Assembly: GCA_900321655.1 (NCBI GenBank)
Contig: ONWU01000001.1
Coordinates: 1 to 64,000 of the forward strand
DNA from: an uncultured Bacteroidales bacterium
GTDB taxonomy: Bacteria > Bacteroidota > Bacteroidia > Bacteroidales > UBA932
Direction: 5' to 3'
DNA length: 64,000 nucleotides
The position numbers and the translations under genes were made by a program. The notes under the pieces are model-generated. The model had not been told where the DNA came from and searched no databases. It saw only the letters and a program-made list of their open reading frames with translations. How positions within the stretch are numbered: position 1 is the first letter of the stretch; each line of letters opens with the position of its first letter. This document shows positions 1-8,235 of this stretch, one piece after another.

Positions 1-479
1 ACGGTGCCCAGGAATCCGATCATCGGGGCGCCGCCGGCGATGGAGGCCAGCAGGGGAAGACCCTTCTCCAGGCGGGCCACTTCCACGTTGCCGCAGTTCT
101 CAATGGCGTTCTGGATGTCCGACATCGGGCGTCCCATCCGGTGGATACCGGTCTCTACCATTCTAGCCACAGGGTTGTCGTACTTGCCGCAGAGGGTGAT
201 GGCGCTCTTGGTCTTTCCCTCGTTCATGTAGTCACGGATGTCCTGCATGAAGTGGGGGTCAATCTTGGAAGCGTTGCGAATCATCCACCATTTGCGGCCG
301 ATCAGGTAGATGGCCAGGATGGAAAGGGCCAGCAGCACCCACATCAGGGGACCGCCCATATTGAACATAGACCACAGGCTGGTGCTCATCTGAGTGGGCT
401 GGGCCACCATTTCTGCCTCCTGGTTGATCTGTTCCGCGAGAGCGCCCAGGGTGTCTGCTTGAAGAAGATGGAATAACAT
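1..479 (-). CDS. MotA/TolQ/ExbB proton channel family protein (partial, C-terminus off the window)
   Basis: The reverse strand opens with ATG at 479 and stays open to the left edge, giving the first 159 residues. After a short N-terminus (MLFHLLQADTLGALAEQ) comes a membrane segment at about residues 41-62, then a soluble stretch of the type GKYDNPVARMVETGIHRMGR, and the visible part ends in GLPLLASIAGGAPMIGFLGT. That last stretch is the start of the conserved second transmembrane region of the ExbB/TolQ family. Such proteins form the proton-conducting channel that energises TonB-dependent outer-membrane transport or Tol. Partner genes (ExbD) would lie further left. A second, complete ExbB is at 35664-36437. 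Family assignment is firm; whether this is the TolQ or ExbB type is open. Confidence 0.9.
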   Translation of the reverse strand, partial: MLFHLLQADTLGALAEQINQEAEMVAQPTQMSTSLWSMFNMGGPLMWVLLALSILAIYLIGRKWWMIRNASKIDPHFMQDIRDYMNEGKTKSAITLCGKYDNPVARMVETGIHRMGRPMSDIQNAIENCGNVEVARLEKGLPLLASIAGGAPMIGFLGT

Positions 480-514
480 ATATGCGTGTTTTTTACAAAT
501 TTCTAACTAACTGG

Positions 515-522
515 CAAAGATA
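515..522 (-). promoter_or_regulatory. Bacteroidota-type -7 box (TATCTTTG) for the ExbB gene
   Basis: CAAAGATA on the plus strand reads TATCTTTG on the minus strand, an exact match to TAnnTTTG, 35 bases upstream of the ATG at 479. It lies back to back with the GH92 promoter. Confidence 0.6.
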
Positions 523-535
523 CAAAAAATTCCGC

Positions 536-543
536 TATTTTTG
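536..543 (+). promoter_or_regulatory. -7 box (TATTTTTG) for the GH92 gene
   Basis: TATTTTTG matches TAnnTTTG and ends 18 bases before the ATG at 562. It supports that ATG over the in-frame TTG at 541, which falls inside the box. Confidence 0.55.
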
Positions 544-561
544 TGTAAAACAACCGTGCGT

Positions 562-2889
562 ATGAAAAAGTGTTTCCGGAGCCTGGCGGCTCTGCTTCTG
601 ACGGTCACCTGGCCCGCCTGGGGCCAGACCCCTTCCGGCTATGTGGATCCTTTTATCGGAACGTCCGGTATGGGACACTGCTTTCCCGGTGCCTGCGTGC
701 CCTTCGGGGGCGTCCAGGTGAGCCCGGATACAGATACCATCCCGCATAATGTCGGAGGAAAATATGTGCCGGAAGTGTATACCCTCTGCGCCGGTTATCG
801 CTATAATGATCCCACCATCGTGGGCTTCTCACATACGCATCTCAGCGGAACGGGCCATTCGGATCTGGGCGACATCCTGCTGATGCCCACCATCGGCCCG
901 CTGCAGCTGAATCCCGGTACGGCCGATGTCCCCGAAAAGGGTTACCGCAGCCGGTTTTCGCACCAGAGGGAAACCGCCGTTCCCGGCTACTATGCCGTCA
1001 CGCTGGAAGACTATGGCATACAGGCCGAAGTATCGGCCACTACCCGTACGGCCGTCCATCACTACAGCTACCCGGAAGAAGGGGAGCGCCACCTGATCCT
1101 GGATCTGTCGCACGGTATCTACAACTACGAGGGAAAGACTCTCTGGGCCAGCGTGAGAATGGTGGGGGACAGCCTGCTTACCGGCTACCGCATCACCCAG
1201 GGCTGGGCCCGCGAACACTACACCTATTTTGCCATCCGCTTTTCCCGTCCGGTGAGCAGTTTTGGTGGCAAAGAGACGGTGAAATCCCCTTATCAGGGCT
1301 TCTGGCGCAAGTTTGCCAAGGTTTCCAATTTCCCGGAACTGGCGGGCAGGGGTCTTGTCTGTTGGCTGGATTTTGACTGGGAAGGGGCTTCCGACCTCAC
1401 GGTGAACGTGGCCCTGAGCGCCACCTCCGTAGAGGGCGCATTGGCTAATTTGCGGGCCGAAGGGAAGCCGTTTGAGGCGGTGCGGGCGCAGGCTGCATCG
1501 GCCTGGGATCGCGAACTGGGAAAGATAAAGGCCCAGGGAACGCCGGATCAGCTGAAGATGTTGTATACGTCCCTCTATCACACGATGATAAACCCTTCCG
1601 TCTACAACGACGTGGACGGCAGTTACCGCGGCCTGGATGGAGCCATCCATAAGGCCGAAGGATGGGACAATTATACCGTTTTCTCCCTTTGGGACACCTA
1701 CAGGGCGGAGCATCCGCTACTTCTTCTGATGCATCCCCAGCGGGCTCGCGACATGGCCCTCTCTATGCTGGAGCACCAGGCTCAGAGTGCCCATGGGCTC
1801 TTACCCATCTGGTCCCTGATGGCCAACGAGGGCTGGTGCATGAGCGGTTACCACGCTGTTTCCGTGCTTTCGGATGCGCTGCAGGCCGGGCTGGACCTGG
1901 ATGGAGACCGGGTGCTGGAAGCCATGGTCTCCACCTCCAACGTCCCTTATCTGGAGGGCCTGGGTTCCTATAAGAAACTGGGTTATGTGCCGCTGGAAGA
2001 CTCCTCCACCGGTGCTTCCACCACCCTGGAATATGCCTATGATGACTGGACCATCTACAGGGCGGCCATGGCCCTGGGGCGGGATACGCTGGCCCGGGAG
2101 TATAAGAAAAGGGCCTTCAACTACCACTCTCTCTTCCCCTTGGGAGAACCCTTTGCCCGGGCGCGTTACGCCGATGGTCGATGGAAGAATCCCACCGATC
2201 CCCGCCAGACTTATGGGGAAGGTTTTATCGAAGGCAATTCCTACAACTTTTCCTTCCACGTGCCTCAGGATGTGGAGGGACTTATCGGCCTGATGGGAGG
2301 TGAAAAGCGCTTCTTGAGTATCCTGGACACCCTTTTCTCCCAGCCTCTGGATCCCAGGTATTACGAGGACAACGAAGACATCGAGGCCTCCTGCCTCATT
2401 GGCGGGTATGTCCACGGCAACGAGCCCTCGCACCACATCCCCTACCTGTTCCAATGGACTTCCGAGCCCTGGAGAGGGGAGTACTGGCTCCGCGAAATCA
2501 TGGAGCGGATGTACAAACCGGAACGCGAAGGCCTGGGCGGCAATGACGACTGCGGCCAAATGAGCGCCTGGTATGTTTTTTCGGCCCTGGGCTTCTATCC
2601 CGTGTGCCCGGGTTCCGGTGAGTTTGTCCTGGGGGCGCCTTTCCTTCCTTCTATGACCCTCACCCTGGAGGGCGGCAAAACCTTTACGGTGCTGGCCCCG
2701 AATGTCAGTTCCCGCAGCCGCTACGTCCGTTCTGTCAAACTCAACGGTCGCCGCCTCACCCGCCGCTACCTCACCCGTGAGGACATCGTGAGCGGCGGCA
2801 CCCTGGAGTTCGAAATGTCCTCCAGGCCCCGCAGGAAGTCTATCCCTTCCCCGGCCGATTTACCTTATTCCCTGTCTAAGGATTTCTAG
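562..2889 (+). CDS. Secreted GH92 family alpha-mannosidase
   Basis: 775 residues with a signal peptide (MKKCFRSLAALLLTVTWPAWGQ). The mature protein opens with GYVDPFIGTSGMGHCFPGACV, the hallmark of glycoside hydrolase family 92. The family's catalytic acid motif is seen as HGNEPSHHIPYLF (Glu about 621), and the calcium/base motif as GNDDCGQMSAWYVF (Asp 662 and 663). GH92 enzymes are calcium-dependent inverting exo-alpha-mannosidases that trim N-glycan or yeast mannan in the periplasm or on the surface; linkage specificity cannot be read here. The gene stands alone rather than in an obvious polysaccharide locus. Its stop codon shares the CTAG at 2886-2889 with the stop of the oppositely oriented batDE gene. 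Confidence 0.95.
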   Translation: MKKCFRSLAALLLTVTWPAWGQTPSGYVDPFIGTSGMGHCFPGACVPFGGVQVSPDTDTIPHNVGGKYVPEVYTLCAGYRYNDPTIVGFSHTHLSGTGHSDLGDILLMPTIGPLQLNPGTADVPEKGYRSRFSHQRETAVPGYYAVTLEDYGIQAEVSATTRTAVHHYSYPEEGERHLILDLSHGIYNYEGKTLWASVRMVGDSLLTGYRITQGWAREHYTYFAIRFSRPVSSFGGKETVKSPYQGFWRKFAKVSNFPELAGRGLVCWLDFDWEGASDLTVNVALSATSVEGALANLRAEGKPFEAVRAQAASAWDRELGKIKAQGTPDQLKMLYTSLYHTMINPSVYNDVDGSYRGLDGAIHKAEGWDNYTVFSLWDTYRAEHPLLLLMHPQRARDMALSMLEHQAQSAHGLLPIWSLMANEGWCMSGYHAVSVLSDALQAGLDLDGDRVLEAMVSTSNVPYLEGLGSYKKLGYVPLEDSSTGASTTLEYAYDDWTIYRAAMALGRDTLAREYKKRAFNYHSLFPLGEPFARARYADGRWKNPTDPRQTYGEGFIEGNSYNFSFHVPQDVEGLIGLMGGEKRFLSILDTLFSQPLDPRYYEDNEDIEASCLIGGYVHGNEPSHHIPYLFQWTSEPWRGEYWLREIMERMYKPEREGLGGNDDCGQMSAWYVFSALGFYPVCPGSGEFVLGAPFLPSMTLTLEGGKTFTVLAPNVSSRSRYVRSVKLNGRRLTRRYLTREDIVSGGTLEFEMSSRPRRKSIPSPADLPYSLSKDF

Positions 2890-5501
2890 ATGACCTCAAT
2901 ATCGGCGCTGGGAATCCAGCCCTGGCGGCCGTCTCCCAGCTCGATGTTGCTGTAGGAGCCCACGTTGTCCAGGATCTTGACGCGGGTGCCTTCGTGCAGG
3001 ATGAAGAGGTCCTTGGCGCTTTCGGCCGAAGGAGAGCTCTTCACGGAGGAGACGGGCCGCATCACGATGGCGCGGTCCTGAGCCAGGGCCTCTTGGCGCT
3101 GCCACTGGGCGAAATCCCAGCCCAGGAAGGCAAACAGCAGGCAGGCGATGCCCACGAAAAAGCCCACGCGGCGCCGCCCGGCAGTGCTGCCCAGCAGGAA
3201 CAGCAGCGCCATCGCAACGGCGGCCGCCAGGAACACCAGGCACAGCACGGCCCAGGTATTGGACGGCAGCAGGTAGCACATCGCGTGCCCCCACTGCTCG
3301 AAGAAAATCTCCGGCACCTCCTCAATGCGGTCCTGCGTAAGGCTTCTGGCATATTCCAGATTGTGGCGGATATCGGCATCGGAAGGGTCCAGTTTAAGGG
3401 CGCGTTCGTACCAAAGGATGGACTGGGCCATTTCTCCGGTCTTGAAATAGGCATTGCCCAGGTTGTAGTACAGTTCCTTGGACATAAGGCCGGTGGCCCT
3501 CACATCTTCCCAATCCTGCAGGGCCGATGCAAAAACACCTTCCGTATAGGCCGCCACGCCTGCATTCCACAGAGAATCAGGGTAGGACTCGGCTGCCCGG
3601 GCCTGGCTGAGCGGCAGGGCTAAAAGCAGCAGGATGGCCAGCACAGGGGCCTTGGAAGAGGGCTTTTTCATAGAAGAATCGATGGCAGTAATGGTGGAAA
3701 CGGCTTTCTCGTAGTGGGCGTTCATGGCCTCGTGGCCGCTGTCGGGGGAGTAGCGGGCATACTCACAGGCATCCAGGAGCTCTGTAAAGTCCTTGGCTGT
3801 GGCTTCCGGTACGCCGCCGGCGATGAGCGAGGCCTCTATGTTCTCCTTGTTCTGGTCGGCCATATCCATGGCCAGTTTGTCTCCTACAAAGCCAATCAAA
3901 GAGCGGTGCAGCTCTTCGTAGAAGGCCGTGTATAGGTTCTTGTCCAGGAAGTCCTTGGCCTGGGCCAGCCGCTTGAGCGCCTGGCGGGTGGCCCGGCGGT
4001 TGCGGTTGCCGGTAACATCGGCCCTTCTGGCGGCCATCTTGCGGAAGCCCAGCCAGATACCTGCGCCGATGGCGAGCAGGGCGAGGATGGCGCCCCACCA
4101 CAACGGAGAGTACACGAAGAAGCCCTTGTCCGTTCCCAGGGAAGTCTTGGTGCGGATGAAGCGGATGTCTTCTCCGAGGTTCTTCACGCCCTTGCGGTCC
4201 ACCACCAGGGTATTACCCTGCTGGGGAGCACCGGATGCGGAAGAGGCCGAGCGGGCTACGGCCAGCGGCAGGACCGCCGTGGAAGCCGTGTGATATTTGC
4301 GCTGCTTCACATCGTAGTAGCTGTACTGCACCGGGCCGATTTCAAAGTTTCCGGGACTTCTGGGTATGAAGGGGAATTCGAAGGTCTTGGAGCCGGAAGT
4401 GCCGCTCTTGTCTGTGTTCACATTGGTTTTGACGTCATAGACCTCGAAGTCCGGCGGGAAGCTGAGCTTGGGGGCTTCCAGCAGGGCCACGTTGCCCTTT
4501 CCGGACACGGTGACAATCAGTGAAGCGGCATCGTGCGTCTTGAGGGAATCCTTGCTCAGGCGTGCCTGCACCTGGAATTCTCCCACGCCTCCGCCGAAGG
4601 AAGCGGGGGCGCCGCCGGGCAGGGCCGATACGTGGACGGTAGCAGGCTTGGTGGACACCCTCTGGCGGGTGGTGACGAAGTCGCTGTTGAAGAAATCGTC
4701 GAAGATGGAGCCGGTAGAACGGCGCTGCTGCACGTTCACCAGGCACACGATTTCGGCCGGGTCTATGGTCTGGTCTCCGGCCTTCTGGGGGATGATTACC
4801 CAGCGGCGCAGGATGGCGCTGTTATACATAGTTCCGTCCACCTGTTCCCGCTTGAATTCGATATTGGTGGGAGAATCCACTTCCTGGCTCCAGAAGCCGT
4901 TGAAAGTGGGGAAGCGGGCGTTCTCGAAATCTACCAGATTGGTTCTGTTGTATATCTTGAGGGTGGCGGTGATGGGCTCTCCCACCACCACGGAAGTACG
5001 GCTGAGGGACAGCCGCAGGAAAATATCTCCCTGATTGGACGTGGCCTGTCGGGCCTGCTGCTGACCGCCCGCCTGGGACGGTTCCTGGGAGGCGGTGCTG
5101 CCGGCGGCGGAGGATCCGCCGTCATCCACCACCTGGATGGTGACGGGCTTGGAGCGTAACTCTTCCCCTTTCACCTTGGCCACGGCGGAAGGAATGGTGA
5201 GGGTGCCGGTCTTCCGGGCCTGCAGGATGTAGGTGTAGAAGGTCTGGGAGGAACGGGTGGTTTTCCCGTTCACTATCTGAACGTTGCGGGAAGATCCTTT
5301 CTGAGGGCCCCATACTACGGTTACATCCTCTCCGGCGGTCCACTGGAAGTCTGAAGGAGCTTGTTCTCCTTCCACTACGAACACCAGATTGAATCTCTCC
5401 GACAGTTCTACTATATTGTGTACTTCTACGCGGATGCTGGTCTGGGCCCACGCGGCAAGAGTGCCCATGAGGCCGATGAGTATGGCAAACAGTTTTTTCA
5501 T
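2886..5501 (-). CDS. BatD-BatE fusion protein, aerotolerance operon
   Basis: 871 residues in one open frame. Residues 1-610 look like BatD: a signal peptide (MKKLFAILIGLMGTLAAWAQ), Ig-like beta domains, and a membrane segment near 470-490 followed by a cytoplasmic part. Residues 611-871 look like BatE: they begin MKKPSSKAPVLAILLLLALP, which resembles a second signal peptide. A TPR segment follows (YYNLGNAYFKTGEMAQSILW), then two membrane helices and a C-terminal SH3-like domain ending GRQGWIPSADIEVI. In most Bacteroides the two are separate genes, so this is a fusion, or a single frame hiding an internal start at 3671. Last gene of the bat operon; 3 bases separate it from batC. Bat proteins affect aerotolerance and envelope stress; the mechanism is not settled. 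Confidence 0.88.
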   Translation of the reverse strand: MKKLFAILIGLMGTLAAWAQTSIRVEVHNIVELSERFNLVFVVEGEQAPSDFQWTAGEDVTVVWGPQKGSSRNVQIVNGKTTRSSQTFYTYILQARKTGTLTIPSAVAKVKGEELRSKPVTIQVVDDGGSSAAGSTASQEPSQAGGQQQARQATSNQGDIFLRLSLSRTSVVVGEPITATLKIYNRTNLVDFENARFPTFNGFWSQEVDSPTNIEFKREQVDGTMYNSAILRRWVIIPQKAGDQTIDPAEIVCLVNVQQRRSTGSIFDDFFNSDFVTTRQRVSTKPATVHVSALPGGAPASFGGGVGEFQVQARLSKDSLKTHDAASLIVTVSGKGNVALLEAPKLSFPPDFEVYDVKTNVNTDKSGTSGSKTFEFPFIPRSPGNFEIGPVQYSYYDVKQRKYHTASTAVLPLAVARSASSASGAPQQGNTLVVDRKGVKNLGEDIRFIRTKTSLGTDKGFFVYSPLWWGAILALLAIGAGIWLGFRKMAARRADVTGNRNRRATRQALKRLAQAKDFLDKNLYTAFYEELHRSLIGFVGDKLAMDMADQNKENIEASLIAGGVPEATAKDFTELLDACEYARYSPDSGHEAMNAHYEKAVSTITAIDSSMKKPSSKAPVLAILLLLALPLSQARAAESYPDSLWNAGVAAYTEGVFASALQDWEDVRATGLMSKELYYNLGNAYFKTGEMAQSILWYERALKLDPSDADIRHNLEYARSLTQDRIEEVPEIFFEQWGHAMCYLLPSNTWAVLCLVFLAAAVAMALLFLLGSTAGRRRVGFFVGIACLLFAFLGWDFAQWQRQEALAQDRAIVMRPVSSVKSSPSAESAKDLFILHEGTRVKILDNVGSYSNIELGDGRQGWIPSADIEVI

Positions 5502-5504
5502 ACG

Positions 5505-6248
5505 CTACCAATTCTTTTCCTTCTGGCGGGATTTGAGGGCCTCGGCCTTCTTCTCGTCCACCTTTTCCTGGGTTTGCTTTTCCTTTTCCTGGATGGCCTG
5601 CAGCATCTGCTGGGCCTGCTGGGGACTTATCTGCGGCTGCTGTCCCTGCGGCTGTTGCTGCTGGTCTTTCTGGTTATCCTGGTTCTGGTTTTGATTCTGG
5701 TTTTGCTGATCCTGATCCTTGTTCTGGTCCTGATTTTGGTCCTGATTTTGGTCCTGGTCCTGGTTCTGGTTCTGGTTCTGATCCTGATTCTGGTCCTGGT
5801 TTTGATCCTGGTTTTGCTGTTGCTGCTGCTCCTGCAGTTTGTTGCGGGCATACAGGTAGTTTTCCTTGGCATCCAGGTCTTCGGGGGACCGGCGCAGGGC
5901 TTCCTTGAACATATTCACGGCCGTTTGCCAGTCTTCCTTGGCCACGGCCACGTCTCCGCGGTTGAAATAGTAATCGGAGGCAAACGTTTCCTCGGAGGCC
6001 GTGAGCTGGACGGCGTCCAGCTGTTTGGCGGCTTCGTCGAAGTTCTCCTGCCGGTACAGGTTGTTGGCCAGGTTGTAGTGGGCGGCCACGGACGCGGTGT
6101 CCTGCATCAGCGCCTTGCGGTAGCTGATATCGGCCTTGGCATATTCCTTTTTCTTGAATTCCCGGTTACCGCGCCTGAGGTCCGCCTTCTGTCCGAAGGC
6201 GCTTAAGGCGCTGAGAATCAGGATTATGATGCAGACTAACTTTCTCAT
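5505..6248 (-). CDS. batC: BatC, TPR protein with a Gln/Asn/Asp repeat tract
   Basis: 247 residues: signal peptide (MRKLVCIIILILSALSAFGQ), two to three TPR motifs over about residues 25-135 (AHYNLANNLYRQENFDEAAK, DYYFNRGDVAVAKEDWQTAV), then a 60-residue low-complexity tract of QNQD units, and a charged helical tail (QAMLQAIQEKEKQTQEKVDE type). The start ATG overlaps the batB stop as ATGA, so translation is probably coupled. It sits between batB and batDE, the usual position of BatC in the Bacteroides aerotolerance operon. Probably a periplasmic protein-protein interaction partner of the VWA proteins BatA and BatB; that role is inferred from the family. Confidence 0.88.
   Translation of the reverse strand: MRKLVCIIILILSALSAFGQKADLRRGNREFKKKEYAKADISYRKALMQDTASVAAHYNLANNLYRQENFDEAAKQLDAVQLTASEETFASDYYFNRGDVAVAKEDWQTAVNMFKEALRRSPEDLDAKENYLYARNKLQEQQQQQNQDQNQDQNQDQNQNQNQDQDQNQDQNQDQNKDQDQQNQNQNQNQDNQKDQQQQPQGQQPQISPQQAQQMLQAIQEKEKQTQEKVDEKKAEALKSRQKEKNW
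5680..5830 (-). repeat. Hexanucleotide-like tandem repeat encoding Q-N/Q-D dipeptides in batC
   Basis: Plus strand shows many near copies of CTGGTT/CTGATT/CTGGTC. Read on the minus strand they are CAR-AAY and CAR-GAY codon pairs, giving about 20 QN/QD units. Period is six bases, so length changes keep the frame in steps of two residues. Confidence 0.85.
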
Positions 6249-7249
6249 ACTTCAAACAGTTTGCGGCGGGGTTTGCGTTCTCCGATGAGCATCTCTATCA
6301 CCAGGAGCAGCAGGGCTATGCCGAAAAAGTACATATACTGCTCGTCGTATTCTTCGAAAACGATGCTTCCGAACTCCTCGTCTTCCATCTTGCGGATATC
6401 GTTGATGATGGGATTCAGGCCGAATTCTTCACTGCCGGCGTGGATATACGCACCGCCACCGGCCTTGGCCACGGCCCGCAGGGTTTCTTCGTCCAGGCGG
6501 GTGACCACGATTTCTCCGTCCTTATCCCGCATCAGGCCGCCGTCCACGGGGATGGGCTGTCCTTCGGCCGATCCCACACCGATGGTATAGACCTTGATTC
6601 CCAGCTCGGCCGCCTGCTTGGCCGCCGCGACAGGGTCGTCTTCATGGTTTTCACCGTCAGAGATGACCACAATCACCCGGCTCTTCTCGCTTTGGGCGCT
6701 GAAGCTCTTGATGCTCAGATTGATGGCGTCTCCTATGGCAGTTCCCTGCACGGGGATGGAGTGGGTGTCTATGCTGGAAAGGAACATCTTGGCGCTCACG
6801 TAGTCGGTTGTCACCGGCAGCTGCACGAAGGAAGTTCCGGCAAAGATGACCAGGCCGATGCGGTCATCCTGCAATTTGTCCGTCAGGCGGGAGATGGCCA
6901 GTTTGGCGCGCTCCAGGCGGTTGGGGGAATAATCCTGCGCCAGCATGGAGTTGGAAACGTCCAGGGCTACGATGATTTCTGCCCCGCGGGTGGTTCTTTC
7001 CGCCAGCTTGGCGCCGGAACGCGGCCGGGCCAGGCCGATGACAAAAAACGCAAAGGCAAGGCACCAGAAGGCAATCCTTACCCATCCCTTGGAACGGGAA
7101 CGGGAGGGCATCAGGGCTTCCGTGAGGGCCGGGTCTCCGAAGGCTTTCACCCGGCGGCTGCGAAAATACCGCAACACGCCGTATCCCACCAGCACCACGG
7201 GGATCAGAAGAAGCAGGTACAGATACTTGTAATCGGCAAACATCAACAT
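6245..7249 (-). CDS. batB: BatB, VWA-domain membrane protein of the aerotolerance operon
   Basis: 334 residues. An N-terminal helix (YLYLLLLIPVVLVGYGVL) and a second one near residues 58-74 are followed by a von Willebrand A domain with the metal-site motif DVSNS at Asp97 and the later TDYVSAK and ISDGENHEDD segments. A final membrane helix (YMYFFGIALLLLVIEMLIGE) closes the protein, so the VWA domain sits between membrane anchors. I chose ATG 7249, which shares a base with the batA stop (TGATG); a GTG at 7252 and an ATG at 7243 are alternatives. Pairs with BatA in the same operon. The exact partner is unknown; VWA proteins next to MoxR ATPases usually act together in assembling or activating complexes. 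Confidence 0.92.
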   Translation of the reverse strand: MLMFADYKYLYLLLLIPVVLVGYGVLRYFRSRRVKAFGDPALTEALMPSRSRSKGWVRIAFWCLAFAFFVIGLARPRSGAKLAERTTRGAEIIVALDVSNSMLAQDYSPNRLERAKLAISRLTDKLQDDRIGLVIFAGTSFVQLPVTTDYVSAKMFLSSIDTHSIPVQGTAIGDAINLSIKSFSAQSEKSRVIVVISDGENHEDDPVAAAKQAAELGIKVYTIGVGSAEGQPIPVDGGLMRDKDGEIVVTRLDEETLRAVAKAGGGAYIHAGSEEFGLNPIINDIRKMEDEEFGSIVFEEYDEQYMYFFGIALLLLVIEMLIGERKPRRKLFEV

Positions 7250-8232
7250 CACGGCAACCTCCTCAAAAAGGCGCTGAGCAGCAGTTCCAACAGCAGGCAG
7301 GCCAGGGCCGCCAGCGCATAATTCTTAAACAGATCCTTGTATACCGGGAAAGAGTCCACGCTGGTACGGGTCTTTTCCATCTGGCCAATCTCTGCGTAAA
7401 TTTCGCTGAGCTTGGTGTTGTCCGTGGCGCGGAAGTAGCGGCCTCCCGTGCCGTCGGCAATGCTTTTCAGCAGGGGCTCATCAATCTCCACGGGCATCTT
7501 GCGCATTTCGATGCCCCAGGGCGTCTGCACCGGATAGGGGGCTGTTCCATTGGCTCCGACGCCTATGGTGTACACGCGGATGCCGTAGGTTTTGGCAATC
7601 TCCGTGGCCATGCCGGGGTCTATCTCTCCCATATTGTTTACACCGTCCGTCAGGAGGATGACCACGCGGCTCTTGGCATCGGAATCCTTCATGCGGGCCA
7701 CGGCGGTGGCCAGGCCGTTGCCGATGGCCGTACCATCCTCAATGAGGTCTGTCTGGACGTCCTTCATCAGGTTGATGAGGGTGGCGCGGTCTGTGGTGAG
7801 GGGGCACTGGGTGTAGCTCTCTCCGGCAAAGACCACGATGCCCATGCGGTCGGAGGGACGCTGGGCTATGAATTCGATGGCAATGTCCTTGGCGGCGCTC
7901 AGGCGGTCCGGTTCAAAGTCCCGGGCCAGCATGGAGGTACTCACGTCCATCGCAAAGACGATGTCGATGCCCTCGGTGTCCACTTTTTCCACCTGGGTGG
8001 AGGAGCGGGGCCGTGCAATGGCTACGATGAGAAGGCAGAGGGCGGCGATGCGAAGCACAAAGGGGATGTGCCGCACAATCTCCATTACGGACCGTCCTCC
8101 GGCCGTCCAGGCATCCAGCTTGGAGACTCTCAGATGGGGCCGACGGTCCTTCAGTTCGATATACAGATACCGTCCCACCAGCAGGAGTGGGATAATGAGC
8201 AGGAAAAGAAGTTGGGGATATTCAAAGAACAT
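7249..8232 (-). CDS. batA: BatA, VWA-domain membrane protein of the aerotolerance operon
   Basis: 327 residues with the same plan as BatB: an N-terminal helix (QLLFLLIIPLLLVGRYLYI), a second helix around 57-73 (HIPFVLRIAALCLLIVAIA), the ARPRSS segment typical of Bat proteins, then a VWA domain with metal-site DVSTS at Asp96, TDRATLI and LTDGVNNMGEIDP, and a C-terminal helix (YALAALACLLLELLLSAFLR). Lies 3 bases after the preceding membrane-protein gene and overlaps batB. Paralogy with BatB is clear from the shared motifs. Role: aerotolerance/envelope stress, by homology. Confidence 0.92.
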   Translation of the reverse strand: MFFEYPQLLFLLIIPLLLVGRYLYIELKDRRPHLRVSKLDAWTAGGRSVMEIVRHIPFVLRIAALCLLIVAIARPRSSTQVEKVDTEGIDIVFAMDVSTSMLARDFEPDRLSAAKDIAIEFIAQRPSDRMGIVVFAGESYTQCPLTTDRATLINLMKDVQTDLIEDGTAIGNGLATAVARMKDSDAKSRVVILLTDGVNNMGEIDPGMATEIAKTYGIRVYTIGVGANGTAPYPVQTPWGIEMRKMPVEIDEPLLKSIADGTGGRYFRATDNTKLSEIYAEIGQMEKTRTSVDSFPVYKDLFKNYALAALACLLLELLLSAFLRRLP

Positions 8233-8235
8233 GGC

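Noticed and set aside
5680..5830. CRISPR-like array
   Set aside because: Period of six bases without spacers and within a coding frame.
5361..6206. Plus-strand frame of 281 codons rich in Leu, Val and Ile
   Set aside because: It is the mirror of the batC Gln/Asn/Asp repeat (CAG/CAR read backwards gives CTG), and the real genes batC and batD occupy the other strand with proper overlaps.
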